Notes under the pieces: model-generated
Told to the model about the DNA's origin: nothing
Database searches by the model: none
Seen by the model: only the letters and a program-made list of their open reading frames with translations
Shown: positions 23,704 to 33,076 of the stretch, piece after piece
How the letters are laid out: every line of letters begins with the position of its first letter
How positions within the stretch are numbered: position 1 is the stretch's first letter
Assembly: GCA_038562555.1 (NCBI GenBank)
Contig: JBCFBK010000039.1
Span: 1 to 55,768 of the forward strand
Direction: 5' to 3'
DNA from: JBCFBK01 sp038562555
GTDB taxonomy: Bacteria > Bacteroidota > Bacteroidia > Bacteroidales > Prolixibacteraceae
DNA: 55,768 bases
Position numbers and translations under genes: made by a program

Positions 23704-24612
23704 TCATCTTGATAAAATCAGTCCGGCGCAAAATAAGAGCGTGAAAGCCAGGGTTGAAAGTGAGAGCCGTTTCAGGAACGGGTCGAGCCTGGCAGCTTCG
23801 CGGATCCGGTAAACCTTCAGCAGATCGTTCAGAAAGAACGGGAGTGTGAGCAGGAACAACCATTGCCAGATGGATTTGTATTCATAAAAGTTGAAAGCCA
23901 CAGCGGCAACCCAGGCACAGCCGATAAGGGCCAGATGATAAACCCGGCCGGGGCGTTCTCCCAGTCTTACGGGGACCGTTATTTTCCCGCAACGACGGTC
24001 ATTTTCGATGTCGCGCATGTTGTTCAGGTTAAGCACTCCTGTGCTAAACAGCCCCATACTGACTGCCGGGAGCAGGACAGCGGATTTCAGAAATCCTGAA
24101 TTCAGAAAGAAAGCCCCTCCTACCGGCAGCAAGCCAAAGAAAATGAATACGGCCAGGTCGCCCAAACCAATATATCCGTATGCGTGTTTCCCGGAAGTAT
24201 AGAAATAGGCAGCCAGCAACGACAGCAAGCCTAACCCGATAAAGCTAAGGAATGCTGCAGGTGAAATGTACCAGGTTGCTTCGTATACAAGCCAAACACC
24301 AAACAACAGACTTAGGCTGCCCAGCATGATCATTCCTTTCTCCATTTCTCTCATGGAAATTTCTCCGGCCTGTATGGTTCTGGCCGGCCCTACACGGAAG
24401 GCGTTATCAGTTCCTTTGCGGCTGTCACCGTAGTCGTTTGCCAGGTTGGAAAAGATCTGGATGGAGGTAGCCGTAATAACGGCCAGCAGGCTCACCAGAG
24501 TCTGGATCGCTCCGTAGAACCATGCCAGCCCACATCCCAGCATGATGCCCGAGAGCGCCAGTGGAAGTGTCCGTGGCCGTGCCGCCTTTATCCAACTCTT
24601 TGCTGTTGCCAT
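23704..24612 (-). CDS. menA: 1,4-dihydroxy-2-naphthoate polyprenyltransferase
   Basis: UbiA-family integral membrane enzyme that attaches the polyprenyl side chain to DHNA, forming demethylmenaquinone. 302 aa, about eight or nine hydrophobic helices. The two Asp-rich motifs that bind Mg-diphosphate are NLANDYGDSRKGTDN near residue 57 and NLNNMRDIENDRRCGK near residue 195. It follows menB across a 104-base gap holding an A-type repeat. Confidence 0.95.
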   Translation of the reverse strand: MATAKSWIKAARPRTLPLALSGIMLGCGLAWFYGAIQTLVSLLAVITATSIQIFSNLANDYGDSRKGTDNAFRVGPARTIQAGEISMREMEKGMIMLGSLSLLFGVWLVYEATWYISPAAFLSFIGLGLLSLLAAYFYTSGKHAYGYIGLGDLAVFIFFGLLPVGGAFFLNSGFLKSAVLLPAVSMGLFSTGVLNLNNMRDIENDRRCGKITVPVRLGERPGRVYHLALIGCAWVAAVAFNFYEYKSIWQWLFLLTLPFFLNDLLKVYRIREAARLDPFLKRLSLSTLAFTLLFCAGLILSR

Positions 24613-24678
24613 GCTATTCAGACATTTGGTATTAAACGATAACTATTAAAAATGTAACTAACAAAAATGCTACATTTT

Positions 24679-24710
24679 CTTACGACTTACGATTTGATAC
24701 TTGCGACTTA
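24679..24710. repeat. Unit A repeat between menB and menA
   Basis: CTTACGACTTACGATTTGAT then ACTTGCGACTTA: unit A in reverse complement relative to most copies, with the GATACTTGCGAC variant also seen at the menE start. Confidence 0.75.
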
Positions 24711-24716
24711 TCCCGA

Positions 24717-25538
24717 TTACGGGAATTTAGGGAATTTTCCGAAGTCGGGTTTTCGCTTTTCCAGGAAAGCATTTTTTCCTTCCTGAGCCTCTTCAGTCAG
24801 ATAATACAAAAGTGTTGCATTTCCGGCAAATTCCTGCAACCCAACCTGTCCGTCAAGCTCGGCATTCAATCCCAGCTTGAGCATGCGCAGCGCCAGCGGA
24901 CTGTGTTCCATCATCTTTTTCGCCCAGGCTACCACTTCGTCTTCCAGTTGAGCGAACGGGACGACTTTATTGACCAGGCCCATTTCAAGTGCCTCAGCGG
25001 CTGAGTACTGACGGCACATGAACCAGATTTCGCGGGCTTTCTTCTGACCGACGATGCTCGCCAGATAGGATGAGCCCAGTCCGGCGTCGAAACTCCCCAC
25101 TTTCGGTCCCGTTTGTCCGAAGATGGCATTTTCGCCGGCGATACTCAGGTCGCAGACGACATGAAGTACGTGGCCGCCGCCAATGGCGTACCCATTGACC
25201 ATGGCGATAACTGGTTTCGGAAGGCTGCGGATTTGACGCTGTACTTCCAGAATGTTGAGGCGTGGGATGCCATCTTTATCGATATATCCGCCTTTGCCTT
25301 TTACCGTCTGGTCGCCGCCGGCACAGAAAGCCTTGTCGCCGGCGCCGGTTAATACCACCACCTGGATATGCTGATCCTCGCGGCAGATGCGCAGGGCGTC
25401 GCTGATTTCGTTAACGGTGGTCGGGCGGAAGGCATTGCGGTAGCGCTCCCGGTTGATTGTGATCTTTGCGATCCCCTCAAAATAGCTGAAGATAATGTCT
25501 TCGTATTCTTTAATAGTTTCCCAGGTTCGTGTATTCAT
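24717..25538 (-). CDS. menB: 1,4-dihydroxy-2-naphthoyl-CoA synthase
   Basis: Crotonase-fold Dieckmann cyclase that closes the naphthoate ring from o-succinylbenzoyl-CoA. 273 aa. INRERYRNAFRPTTVNE, GDKAFCAGGDQTVKG, NGYAIGGGHVLHVVCDLSIAG and GSFDAGLGSSYLASIVG are all MenB-specific stretches, and the C-terminal EGKNAFLEKRKPDFGKFPKFP is diagnostic. The ATG at 25538 is the expected start. Located between menD and menA. Confidence 0.97.
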   Translation of the reverse strand: MNTRTWETIKEYEDIIFSYFEGIAKITINRERYRNAFRPTTVNEISDALRICREDQHIQVVVLTGAGDKAFCAGGDQTVKGKGGYIDKDGIPRLNILEVQRQIRSLPKPVIAMVNGYAIGGGHVLHVVCDLSIAGENAIFGQTGPKVGSFDAGLGSSYLASIVGQKKAREIWFMCRQYSAAEALEMGLVNKVVPFAQLEDEVVAWAKKMMEHSPLALRMLKLGLNAELDGQVGLQEFAGNATLLYYLTEEAQEGKNAFLEKRKPDFGKFPKFP

Positions 25539-25556
25539 GATAAAAATTGTTTTTTC

Positions 25557-25649
25557 AGTCGTAAGTAATTAGTCGTAAGACTTGCTGCAAGCGTCTTTCA
25601 TCTTCCTATCTGAATATCTTCTACTCATAGCTAAAAACTAATAGCTTTA
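25557..25649. repeat. Repeat mosaic, units A-C-D, between menD and menB
   Basis: AGTCGTAAGTAATTAGTCGT plus AAGACTTGC (A), TATCTGAATATCTTC (short C), and ATAGCTAAAAACTAATAGCT (D in reverse complement). The D unit contains the stop codon and last residues (KAISF) of MenD. Confidence 0.8.
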
Positions 25650-27313
25650 AACAGCTCCCGGAAAACGCGGCTGTTTGTGGCTGCGTCGGTGAAAACCTCC
25701 AGCAGGGCCGCCCGGTTTTGCCGGGGAGAATAAAAAATGCTGAGCGCTGTTTTCAGTTCTTCTTCGTTTTCGGCAGGGTAATAATCCAACCCGAATGTTT
25801 TGGCAATTCCCTCAGCCTTTACCTTATTTTCTGTAAAGAAATGCTCATGAAAGGCGGGAGACTTTTCCGGGCCTTTGATCATGCTGAAGATGTTACCTCC
25901 CCCGTTATGAATTACGACTACCCGCAGGTTATTTCCGATATAATTATTCCACAGGCCGTTGGAGTCGTAAACGAACGACAGATCGCCCAGAATAATGGTA
26001 TTCAGCTTCTCTGAACCCGAGGCAAAGCCGACAGTCGTGGACAGCGGGCCGTCGATCCCGGCTGTGCCGCGGTTTCCCATGTAAATGACATCCTGACCCA
26101 TGTCAAGGAGTAAAGCATACCGGACCGGAGAGCTATTGCCCAGGTGTACCACCGAATTTTTGGGAATGGCCTTACTGATTAAATTAAAAACCTTCAGATC
26201 GCAAAATTCAGTTCGGGTAATAAATTCGTTTCTCAGATGGTTTATCTGCCGCTCTTTTTCTTTCCAGCGACGCAGATACGCTTTATCTTTTACAACGGCT
26301 CTGCTCATAAGTTGTTTAAAGAACAGCGTGGCATTTTGAGGGATTATCCGGGTGAGTGACTGATATGTGTCGGTATGTTCATTCGACATCGTCAGGTGCC
26401 AATGTTCACAGGTTTTGTTCTGCCTGAGGAAATGCCGGAGTGATTTCGATACGAGCTGTCCGCCAAAACTAATGAGCACTTCCGGGCAGAAATCTTCACA
26501 CGAAGTCATTTTCACCGCCGGCATCAGCAGATCGACACTGTTGCAAAACTCCGGATGATTCAGATTGGCCAGGTGTTCCCTTACGACAACTACCCCCGTT
26601 TTTGCAGCTAATTCAGCTAACAGGTTTTCCAGTTCAGGATCCGGAAATTGCTGTCCGGCAAGGATCATGACCTGCCCTGCCTGATTATAGGCTGAAGCCA
26701 GGAAATCAAGTTCTTGTTCTTTCAGTACCGGTTGTGCCGATGCTGTTTCAATGATCCGGACAGGCGGTAATTCCTCGTCAAGCAGGTCGTGCAGCGGCTC
26801 GTCAAGCGGAATGTTCAGGTGTACAGGCCCCTTGCTCCCTGAAATGGCCGTATTGATACACTCATTGATCATCCGGTTTGCAAACCACAGTTCTTCTTCG
26901 GATTCCCCGACGGGCAGGGTGACTTCTTTTTTTATAAACCCGCTGTAAATGTGATCTTGCCGGATACATTGGCTTTCTGCCTGATCGATCCACCATTCGG
27001 GGCGATCGGCCGTGAGCACGATCAGGGGAACATTCAGGTAATACGCTTCAGCCACTCCGGGGCTGTAATTAAGGGCGGCAGTACCTGAAGTACAAATCAA
27101 CACCACGGGTTTCTTCTTTCCCTGCGCCAATCCAAGTGCAAAATAGGCTGCACTGCGCTCGTCGACAATATTACGGCAGTTAAACTGTCCGCTTCCGGCA
27201 AAGGTATGGATGAGCGGGCCATTTCTCGATCCGGGGGAAATGACAATATCGTCGATTCCCCTCGCCAGGATGATGGAGGCCAGTTGCCGGATGTGTTTTT
27301 TTGCTGATATCAT
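25631..27313 (-). CDS. menD: SEPHCHC synthase (MenD)
   Basis: Thiamine-diphosphate enzyme joining isochorismate with 2-oxoglutarate. 560 aa. The N-terminal ThDP Glu lies in VDERSAAYFALG, with CTSGTAALNYSPGVAEAYY following. The C-terminal ThDP/Mg motif is GDLSFVYDSNGLWNNYIGN with VIHNGGGNIFSM. Its ATG overlaps the menF stop by 4 bases, a coupled pair. The final residues KAISF and stop are read from a D-type repeat. Confidence 0.96.
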   Translation of the reverse strand: MISAKKHIRQLASIILARGIDDIVISPGSRNGPLIHTFAGSGQFNCRNIVDERSAAYFALGLAQGKKKPVVLICTSGTAALNYSPGVAEAYYLNVPLIVLTADRPEWWIDQAESQCIRQDHIYSGFIKKEVTLPVGESEEELWFANRMINECINTAISGSKGPVHLNIPLDEPLHDLLDEELPPVRIIETASAQPVLKEQELDFLASAYNQAGQVMILAGQQFPDPELENLLAELAAKTGVVVVREHLANLNHPEFCNSVDLLMPAVKMTSCEDFCPEVLISFGGQLVSKSLRHFLRQNKTCEHWHLTMSNEHTDTYQSLTRIIPQNATLFFKQLMSRAVVKDKAYLRRWKEKERQINHLRNEFITRTEFCDLKVFNLISKAIPKNSVVHLGNSSPVRYALLLDMGQDVIYMGNRGTAGIDGPLSTTVGFASGSEKLNTIILGDLSFVYDSNGLWNNYIGNNLRVVVIHNGGGNIFSMIKGPEKSPAFHEHFFTENKVKAEGIAKTFGLDYYPAENEEELKTALSIFYSPRQNRAALLEVFTDAATNSRVFRELFKAISF

Positions 27314-28425
27314 TTATTTTGAACTGCTTCAATGGCAGATAACAATGTTCGCGCTTTGTTGTTTGTTTCTATCCATTCTTCTTCCGGGACGGATCTGGAG
27401 GTGATGCCCCCGCCGGCATATAACACGTACTTTTGGGGGGTAATTTCCATACAGCGTAAATTTACAAATAACCGGACACAGTTGTTTAGCCTCCAGGGTC
27501 CGAGGTAACCGGTGTAATAACGGCGGTCGTGCTTCTCCGTTTTCGCGATAAAACGGTCAGCTTTGTCTTTTGGCAATCCGCAAACAGCCGGGGTCGGATG
27601 CAGTTCCGAGATAAAGTTACCAAGTTGTGCATCTACTTTTTGGGTTGCGAAACGAAAACTGGTTTTCAAATGAGCAACCCGTCCGCTTTCCATGGTCTCG
27701 GGTCCCCGGGTGGTGTAGGGATGAATGCCGAAACGGTAAAAAACATCGAGCAAATACCTTGAAACAAAAGCCTGTTCTTCAATATCCTTGGTGTACCAGC
27801 TGTAGCTGGAGTCGGTACGGCGGGGCTGAGTTCCTGCAAGCGAAACAGTTTCCATCATTTTCCCGTGTGAATGGAGCAATGCTTCGGGGGTAGCACCCAT
27901 CCACAGCCCGGCCTGCGGAAGATTAACCAGATAGACGAATGCATTGGGTGTCATTGACCTCAGTTTCATATACAACTCGCCGATCGGCTCGCCTTTTCTT
28001 TCTGCCGGCAGCAGTCGTGAAATGATTACTTTCGCCAGACTGGTTCTTTTAATCTCGGAAATGGTCAGTTCCACATCGCGAAGAAAATCTTCTTTTGAAA
28101 TGGCAAAATAGTCATGTTCATCCGGATGAGTTGGCGCCAGCGCCGGAAGCGTTTCAACGTCAAATGAAGAAACTGCCTGATGATCTTTCAGCCAGATCCC
28201 GGGACGAAGCAGAATAAGCGGTGATTTTTCAGTGATCCGGAAAGGTGCAAAAACAAAACCTTCCTGCCCGTTGAGTTTGCTGAAATCACTCAGGAGGAGC
28301 AGGTCTTTCTGTTCACCGGTCATTAGTTCCGGAAACGATTGGCCGGGCATAGACCAGGCTGCAAAAGGCCGGTTTCGGGATAAAAGCTGGTTGAGAAGAT
28401 TGCTGTAATCGTCCTTTTTAGTCAT
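27310..28425 (-). CDS. menF: Isochorismate synthase
   Basis: Isomerises chorismate to isochorismate, the entry to menaquinone. 371 aa, chorismate-binding fold: KVIISRLLPAE, WMGATPEALLHSHG, LAGTQPRR, SELHPTPAVCGLPKDKA and YYTGYLGP. The SELHPTPAVCG motif distinguishes isochorismate synthases from TrpE-like proteins. It overlaps the upstream thioesterase by 8 bases and menD by 4. It competes with TrpE for chorismate. Confidence 0.95.
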   Translation of the reverse strand: MTKKDDYSNLLNQLLSRNRPFAAWSMPGQSFPELMTGEQKDLLLLSDFSKLNGQEGFVFAPFRITEKSPLILLRPGIWLKDHQAVSSFDVETLPALAPTHPDEHDYFAISKEDFLRDVELTISEIKRTSLAKVIISRLLPAERKGEPIGELYMKLRSMTPNAFVYLVNLPQAGLWMGATPEALLHSHGKMMETVSLAGTQPRRTDSSYSWYTKDIEEQAFVSRYLLDVFYRFGIHPYTTRGPETMESGRVAHLKTSFRFATQKVDAQLGNFISELHPTPAVCGLPKDKADRFIAKTEKHDRRYYTGYLGPWRLNNCVRLFVNLRCMEITPQKYVLYAGGGITSRSVPEEEWIETNNKARTLLSAIEAVQNK

Positions 28426-28852
28426 TCTTTTTTACAATGATGTTTGTGACCCGCGCTGTTGAAATAAGCCGGCCGTCGTTGCCCCGTAGATCAACATTCC
28501 AGATGTGGGTCTTGTTTCCCTGATGAATGATTTTTGCCGTTGCCCTGACGTTTCCTTCTTTGATACTTCCGGTGTGACTGGCGCTAACCTGCATACCACG
28601 AACATCAAAAGCTTTCAGGTCGATCAGCAGCATCGTTCCAAGTCCCGCGATTGTTTCGGCCATGGCCAGGCTTGACCCGCCGTGCAGCATTCCTCCGGGG
28701 CGGGATGTTTGCCAGCATACAGGCATGCTGGCAATTACTTCTCCCTCGGCAATCTGTTCTATTTTAATATGCAGATTGCCGATCAGAGAGTTTTGTAAGG
28801 CCTCGTTGATGTATTCAACCGGCGTGTTAATCGTTAAATCGCTAAAATCCAT
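28418..28852 (-). CDS. menI: Hotdog thioesterase, probable DHNA-CoA hydrolase
   Basis: 144 aa PaaI-type hotdog protein: MPVCWQTSRPGGMLHGGSSLAMAETIAGLG holds the HGG segment and catalytic acid of the family, and VSASHTGSIKEGNVRATAKIIHQG is the second core strand. As the first gene of the menaquinone cluster and overlapping menF, it most likely removes CoA from 1,4-dihydroxy-2-naphthoyl-CoA. The symbol is inferred from context, since hotdog families are hard to separate by sequence alone. Confidence 0.8.
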   Translation of the reverse strand: MDFSDLTINTPVEYINEALQNSLIGNLHIKIEQIAEGEVIASMPVCWQTSRPGGMLHGGSSLAMAETIAGLGTMLLIDLKAFDVRGMQVSASHTGSIKEGNVRATAKIIHQGNKTHIWNVDLRGNDGRLISTARVTNIIVKKND

Positions 28853-28980
28853 TGCAGCATCTCTAAAATGAAAGGACTAAAATAGTGTTTAACTTTCAAT
28901 TTATTCAGACACTTGCCCCATTTTAAGCGCCGTTTCCGGGAAAATTCATATTTGGGAACTAAACGTAAACCCGCGGGCTT

Positions 28981-31083
28981 TTACTGGTCCCTGAGATCTT
29001 CTGACAGCCGGAGTCCGCTGATGCAGAGGTCGGATGGCGGCGGATTATTGGTGTTGCTTAAATAAAGCAGTTTTGATTCGTGTTTGTCGAGTATGATCGT
29101 AAAATTACTCAGGTTCCCATGGGCTGTATGCCGGCCCGGTTCCCACTCGAAAGTCCAGCAGTTTTCTTCGCCGTTAATTTCAGCCATCGTAAAATTTTCC
29201 TGGACAGGCAGATTCGAATCGTTAACAAACAGGACACCCCATGCCCGCGGTGATTTGTATCGTCGCAAAGCCACCTTACATTTTTTTCCCAAACCCCAGA
29301 AAGGAAGTTCCGCACTTTGAGGACGATCCTGCGGCTGCAGGAAGCGCCAGAAATCCAGTTGTTCTTTTGAGAGGGAAGAGAACCGGTCGGATGTATGGAC
29401 AACTCCCCCCAGCATGCCGTTCCACCTGGCAATGGTTGCCTTTTCTGTGTCGGTAAGTTGGGTATTGACATCTCTGAGGTAGACAACATCGGGATCGTTT
29501 TGCCAGAATACATTGTTGAAGTACTGGCAATTGTATGTTTCCTGGAACATGTTGCCTACGCCGTTCTTTGTCCACTCGCTTTCCACATCATTTGAAATGC
29601 GCATGCCATCGACAATCCCAATGAGGGGGGCAAAGGGGGAAATGCTTGCAAGCCAGTAGCTCCCGGCTCCTATTTCTTCGCGTATCAGATTTGCCACTTC
29701 AACCAGGATCTGTACGGAGGTTCTGTCTTTGTTATAGCGTTTGATGTTGGCGCTGTCCTTTAATCCCCAGTCCAGAAAATCGGTCTTAAAAAAGGTATAG
29801 CCCATCTTCCGGAAGGTGCGGAAGACTTTGGCGATATATCGCTGAACATCGGGATGACTCCCGTCGAGCACATAATGGTTTCCTTCGGGAGTTTCCCATT
29901 CGGGGATCGGGTTGCCATCAAGATCCCGGATCAGCCAATTTGGGTGGCTGCGGAATAGTTTACTGTGCTCATCGACCATAAAGGGTGCCACCCAAATCCC
30001 GGCCCGGTATCCACGCTGGAAGATAGCGCGGGCTGCATCTTCCATGGAGCGGGGCCATTTTTCATTCGTATCCATCCAGTCGCCGTGCGTGGTGTAGCAA
30101 TCGTCGATCTGAATGGTTTGAACCGGGATTGGCGGTTTGGTTTTGTCGAGTGTATCCAGTTGCTCCTGAAGCATTTCAAAGGAAAATTCCTTTTTAAATT
30201 CATACCAGGAAGACCAGTGATAGCTCGTTTTGGTATCCTTCCGGGCCACCATATTCTCCGAAACATTCCAGGCAATATGCTGAAGTGTTTCATATGGCCT
30301 GCTTCCCTGGACAATATAGATATCGGGTAATTTAATGAAATCATCTTTCAGCGGAATGTTTTCCATGACAAAACCGGTCTCAAAAAAGAGCTCTTCCCGG
30401 TCAGGATAGCGGTCGAGTAAACCTTTCCGGTGAGGCCTGTTATAGATCGTGCTCTTTTGGAGGAAATCGGCATGATCGTAAGCACTGAAAGCGAGGGTTT
30501 CGTAATTGGGCGACAATAAGGCCGTTGTCAGATAGGAGTCGTAGGACCAGGCTTGTTCCCCGGAAATATTTCCCCATTCTTCGGAAGTCTGCCTTTCAAT
30601 TTCAAATAGTCCCGATTGTCCTCCGAAGCCAAGCCCCTGCTTATAAAAGTGGTTCACGCCTTCGATTTTTGCTTCACCCAGGGGGCAAAACCAAAAAGGA
30701 GCACGCGAAATACTGCTTAACTCAGCCCCGATCGAAACGGATCCCCGGTTTATTTTGAGGTCCAGCATGACAAATCCCCGGTCAAGCTCATAAATAATAC
30801 GTTTCCCTTTCGGAGAATCGCCCATGAAGGTATTGCGGACAAAAATGCTCTGTCCGTCAATGGTCGGACGACAATTGCGCAGCCGCATGGTTCCTGCTAT
30901 CAAATCAAAGGTACCGTCGCTGTGCAAAATCCACTCCGGTTCAGTAATCTTGAATTTGGGTAAGGCAGGAGCACCGGGACTCCCGTAAGTTTCTGAAAAC
31001 AGGGGTAATGGCATCATCGTTCCGCCTACTCCGGCAGCGACCATCTTGAGAAAACTTCTTCTTTCTATCCGGTTTGAAGTCAT
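28981..31083 (-). CDS. Alpha-galactosidase-type glycosidase (GH36-like), Tat-exported
   Basis: 700 aa with a twin-arginine signal (IERRSFLKMVAAGVGGTM). An N-terminal beta-sandwich is followed by a (beta/alpha)8 barrel. The nucleophile is Asp435 in FFKTDFLDWG and the probable acid/base is Asp499 in RISNDVESEW, both in the pattern of clan GH-D. Other barrel features are WSSWYEFKKEFSF, QIDDCYTTHGDW and AGIWVAPFMVDEHSKLFR. The substrate is probably an alpha-galactoside, but related families act on other sugars. Tat export suggests folding in the cytoplasm before secretion. It stands between the hydrogenase and menaquinone genes, unconnected to any SusCD pair. Confidence 0.85.
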   Translation of the reverse strand: MTSNRIERRSFLKMVAAGVGGTMMPLPLFSETYGSPGAPALPKFKITEPEWILHSDGTFDLIAGTMRLRNCRPTIDGQSIFVRNTFMGDSPKGKRIIYELDRGFVMLDLKINRGSVSIGAELSSISRAPFWFCPLGEAKIEGVNHFYKQGLGFGGQSGLFEIERQTSEEWGNISGEQAWSYDSYLTTALLSPNYETLAFSAYDHADFLQKSTIYNRPHRKGLLDRYPDREELFFETGFVMENIPLKDDFIKLPDIYIVQGSRPYETLQHIAWNVSENMVARKDTKTSYHWSSWYEFKKEFSFEMLQEQLDTLDKTKPPIPVQTIQIDDCYTTHGDWMDTNEKWPRSMEDAARAIFQRGYRAGIWVAPFMVDEHSKLFRSHPNWLIRDLDGNPIPEWETPEGNHYVLDGSHPDVQRYIAKVFRTFRKMGYTFFKTDFLDWGLKDSANIKRYNKDRTSVQILVEVANLIREEIGAGSYWLASISPFAPLIGIVDGMRISNDVESEWTKNGVGNMFQETYNCQYFNNVFWQNDPDVVYLRDVNTQLTDTEKATIARWNGMLGGVVHTSDRFSSLSKEQLDFWRFLQPQDRPQSAELPFWGLGKKCKVALRRYKSPRAWGVLFVNDSNLPVQENFTMAEINGEENCWTFEWEPGRHTAHGNLSNFTIILDKHESKLLYLSNTNNPPPSDLCISGLRLSEDLRDQ

Positions 31084-31285
31084 CAGTTAATAGCTGATTA
31101 GTTAAGTACAGGTAAAATTAACAACTTTTAACACAACTTAGCCAAAAGGAGAGAAAGATCTTCAATAAATTATGGTGTTTAAAATGAGATAATTGATGTA
31201 ACACATGTTTAAAAAAACATTTAAGCTCTCCCCTTTAACTGCGTGAATATACAAAAAAATCCCGGAGAGTGGGTTCCATTTCCAC
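31084..31285. other. AT-rich gap between hydA and the GH36-like gene
   Basis: No gene seen. It contains a 16-base palindrome ATGTTT-AAAA-AAACAT (31205-31220) that might be an operator. On the minus strand there is a weak TAATTTTA box near 31115-31122 that could be the GH36 promoter; TTTTG lies about 22 bases upstream of it. A T-run next to a short GTGG/CCAC stem (about 31252-31290) may terminate the hydrogenase operon weakly. Confidence 0.35.
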
Positions 31286-33061
31286 CTAGTTCTTATTCCT
31301 TTTTACGTAATGCGTGTGCAGCAACTCGTGAGAAAGATGTCCAAGCGGATGGCCAAGAAATTCCTGGTAGAGCGTTTGGATGTCGGCATTTTCGTGTGAC
31401 TTGCGAAGCTTTTTTCCTTCGTCCTCGCGATAAATAGCCTCCATGCGTTTCAGACGGATGGCATTGTCGACCGGGCGGGGCTGCCCTCCTCCGCTGATGC
31501 AGCCGCCGGGACAGCCCATGACTTCGATAAAATGATAAGGGCTTTTGCCGGTTTTAACGTCGTCAAGCAGTTTTGCGGCACCCTTTAGTCCGCTGGTAAC
31601 AGCTACTTTAATGGTAACACCGTCCAGGAACGCATACTGGATAAGAGGATTCTCGATTTTCAGTTCGGCAGATTTTATTCGTTTCAATCCTGCGAGCGGT
31701 TTTACATGAAGGTCTTCCGTGGGTAATTCGCGTCCGGTGACCAATTCATAAACGGTACGGATAGCAGCTTCCATAACGCCGCCTGTGGTTCCGAAGATGT
31801 CGGCAGCACCCGATGAAAGTCCCAGTGGTGAATCGAATGATGCATTGGGCAGGCTTCGGAAATCGATGCCGGCATCTTTTATCATTCGCGCCAGTTCGCG
31901 GGTGGTGATCACGGCGTCGACATCGGGATGACCCTCGTATTGCATTTCCGGGCGCGTAATTTCGAATTTTTTCGCGGTGCAGGGCATGACTGAAACAACA
32001 AACAGGTCTTTTGGATCGACACCGATTTTTTTTGCAAAATAGGTTTTGGTTAGTGCGCCAAGCATCATGTGCGGGGATTTGCAACTTGACAGATGATCGA
32101 GCTGTTCGGGATAATGGTGTTCGACATATTTGATCCAACCCGGACTGCAACTGGTGATCATGGGCAGAGCAACACCATTTGCCGGAGAATTGAATTTTCT
32201 ATTGATCCGTCCGAGGAATTCCGAGCCTTCCTCCATAATAGTCAGGTCGGCGGCAAAGTTGGTGTCGAAAACATAGTCAAAGCCCAGTTCCCGAAGTGAA
32301 GCAACCATCTGTCCGGTCACAAGCGTACCTGGTTTATACCCGAATTTCTCGCCCAGCGCCGCCCTTACGGCGGGGGCAGTTTGCACGACGACTGTTTTTG
32401 ACTTATCGAGCAACGCATCCCATACCACAGTTGTCGATTCTTTCTCTTTCAGGGCACCAACGGGACAAACCAGTACACACTGCCCGCAGTTAGTGCAGAT
32501 GGATTCCCCAAGAAGCTCATCTTCCGATGGACCGATGTAGGTGGCAAAGCCCCTGTTGTGCGGATTCATCAGTCCGACACCCTGTATTTCATTGCATACG
32601 GTGACGCACCGGCGGCAGAGGATACATTTTGAACTGTCGCGCACGATTGACGGACTGGAGCTGTCGACCACATCTTTTGACTTGGCGCCTTCATAACGAA
32701 ATTCTTCTACCTGGATCAGTTCACCCAGTTGCTGCAACTCGCAGTTTTGATTTCGCCAGCAACCCAGACAGTTTTTCGGATGATCAGAAAGGATCAGTTC
32801 GTAAAGCACCTTACGCACTTTGCGTACCTTCTCGGTGTTGGTTTGAACCTTCATTCCTTCAGAAACGGCTGTTACGCATGATGCCATCAAGGTTCTGGCC
32901 CCTTCCACTTCAACCACGCATATCCGGCATGCGCCAATCTGGTGTACATTCTCAAGATAACAGAAATGGGGGATGATGATATTATTCCTTTTGGCCGCTT
33001 CAAAGATGGTTGTGCCCTCTTCGGCCTGTATTTGTTTGTTGTTGATAGTAAGATTGATCAT
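31286..33061 (-). CDS. hydA: [FeFe]-hydrogenase catalytic subunit, NAD(P)-linked type
   Basis: 591 aa. Domains in order: 2Fe-2S ferredoxin (PHFCYLENVHQIGACRICVVE, residues 1-80), His-Cys3 cluster (HPKNCLGCWRNQNC), two 4Fe-4S motifs (CILCRRCVTVC, CTNCGQCVLVCPVG), then the H-cluster domain. H-cluster motifs: TSCSPGW (L1), MPCTAKKFE (L2), EVMGCPGGCISGGGQP (L3). The small-subunit-like tail ends HPLGHLSHELLHTHYV. L1 has Ser where many enzymes have a second Cys. Third gene of the operon with NuoE- and NuoF-like partners, as in HydABC/Hnd complexes that couple H2 to NAD(P)H and sometimes ferredoxin. Confidence 0.93.
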   Translation of the reverse strand: MINLTINNKQIQAEEGTTIFEAAKRNNIIIPHFCYLENVHQIGACRICVVEVEGARTLMASCVTAVSEGMKVQTNTEKVRKVRKVLYELILSDHPKNCLGCWRNQNCELQQLGELIQVEEFRYEGAKSKDVVDSSSPSIVRDSSKCILCRRCVTVCNEIQGVGLMNPHNRGFATYIGPSEDELLGESICTNCGQCVLVCPVGALKEKESTTVVWDALLDKSKTVVVQTAPAVRAALGEKFGYKPGTLVTGQMVASLRELGFDYVFDTNFAADLTIMEEGSEFLGRINRKFNSPANGVALPMITSCSPGWIKYVEHHYPEQLDHLSSCKSPHMMLGALTKTYFAKKIGVDPKDLFVVSVMPCTAKKFEITRPEMQYEGHPDVDAVITTRELARMIKDAGIDFRSLPNASFDSPLGLSSGAADIFGTTGGVMEAAIRTVYELVTGRELPTEDLHVKPLAGLKRIKSAELKIENPLIQYAFLDGVTIKVAVTSGLKGAAKLLDDVKTGKSPYHFIEVMGCPGGCISGGGQPRPVDNAIRLKRMEAIYREDEGKKLRKSHENADIQTLYQEFLGHPLGHLSHELLHTHYVKRNKN

Positions 33062-33076
33062 AGCTGGTAAAAATTG

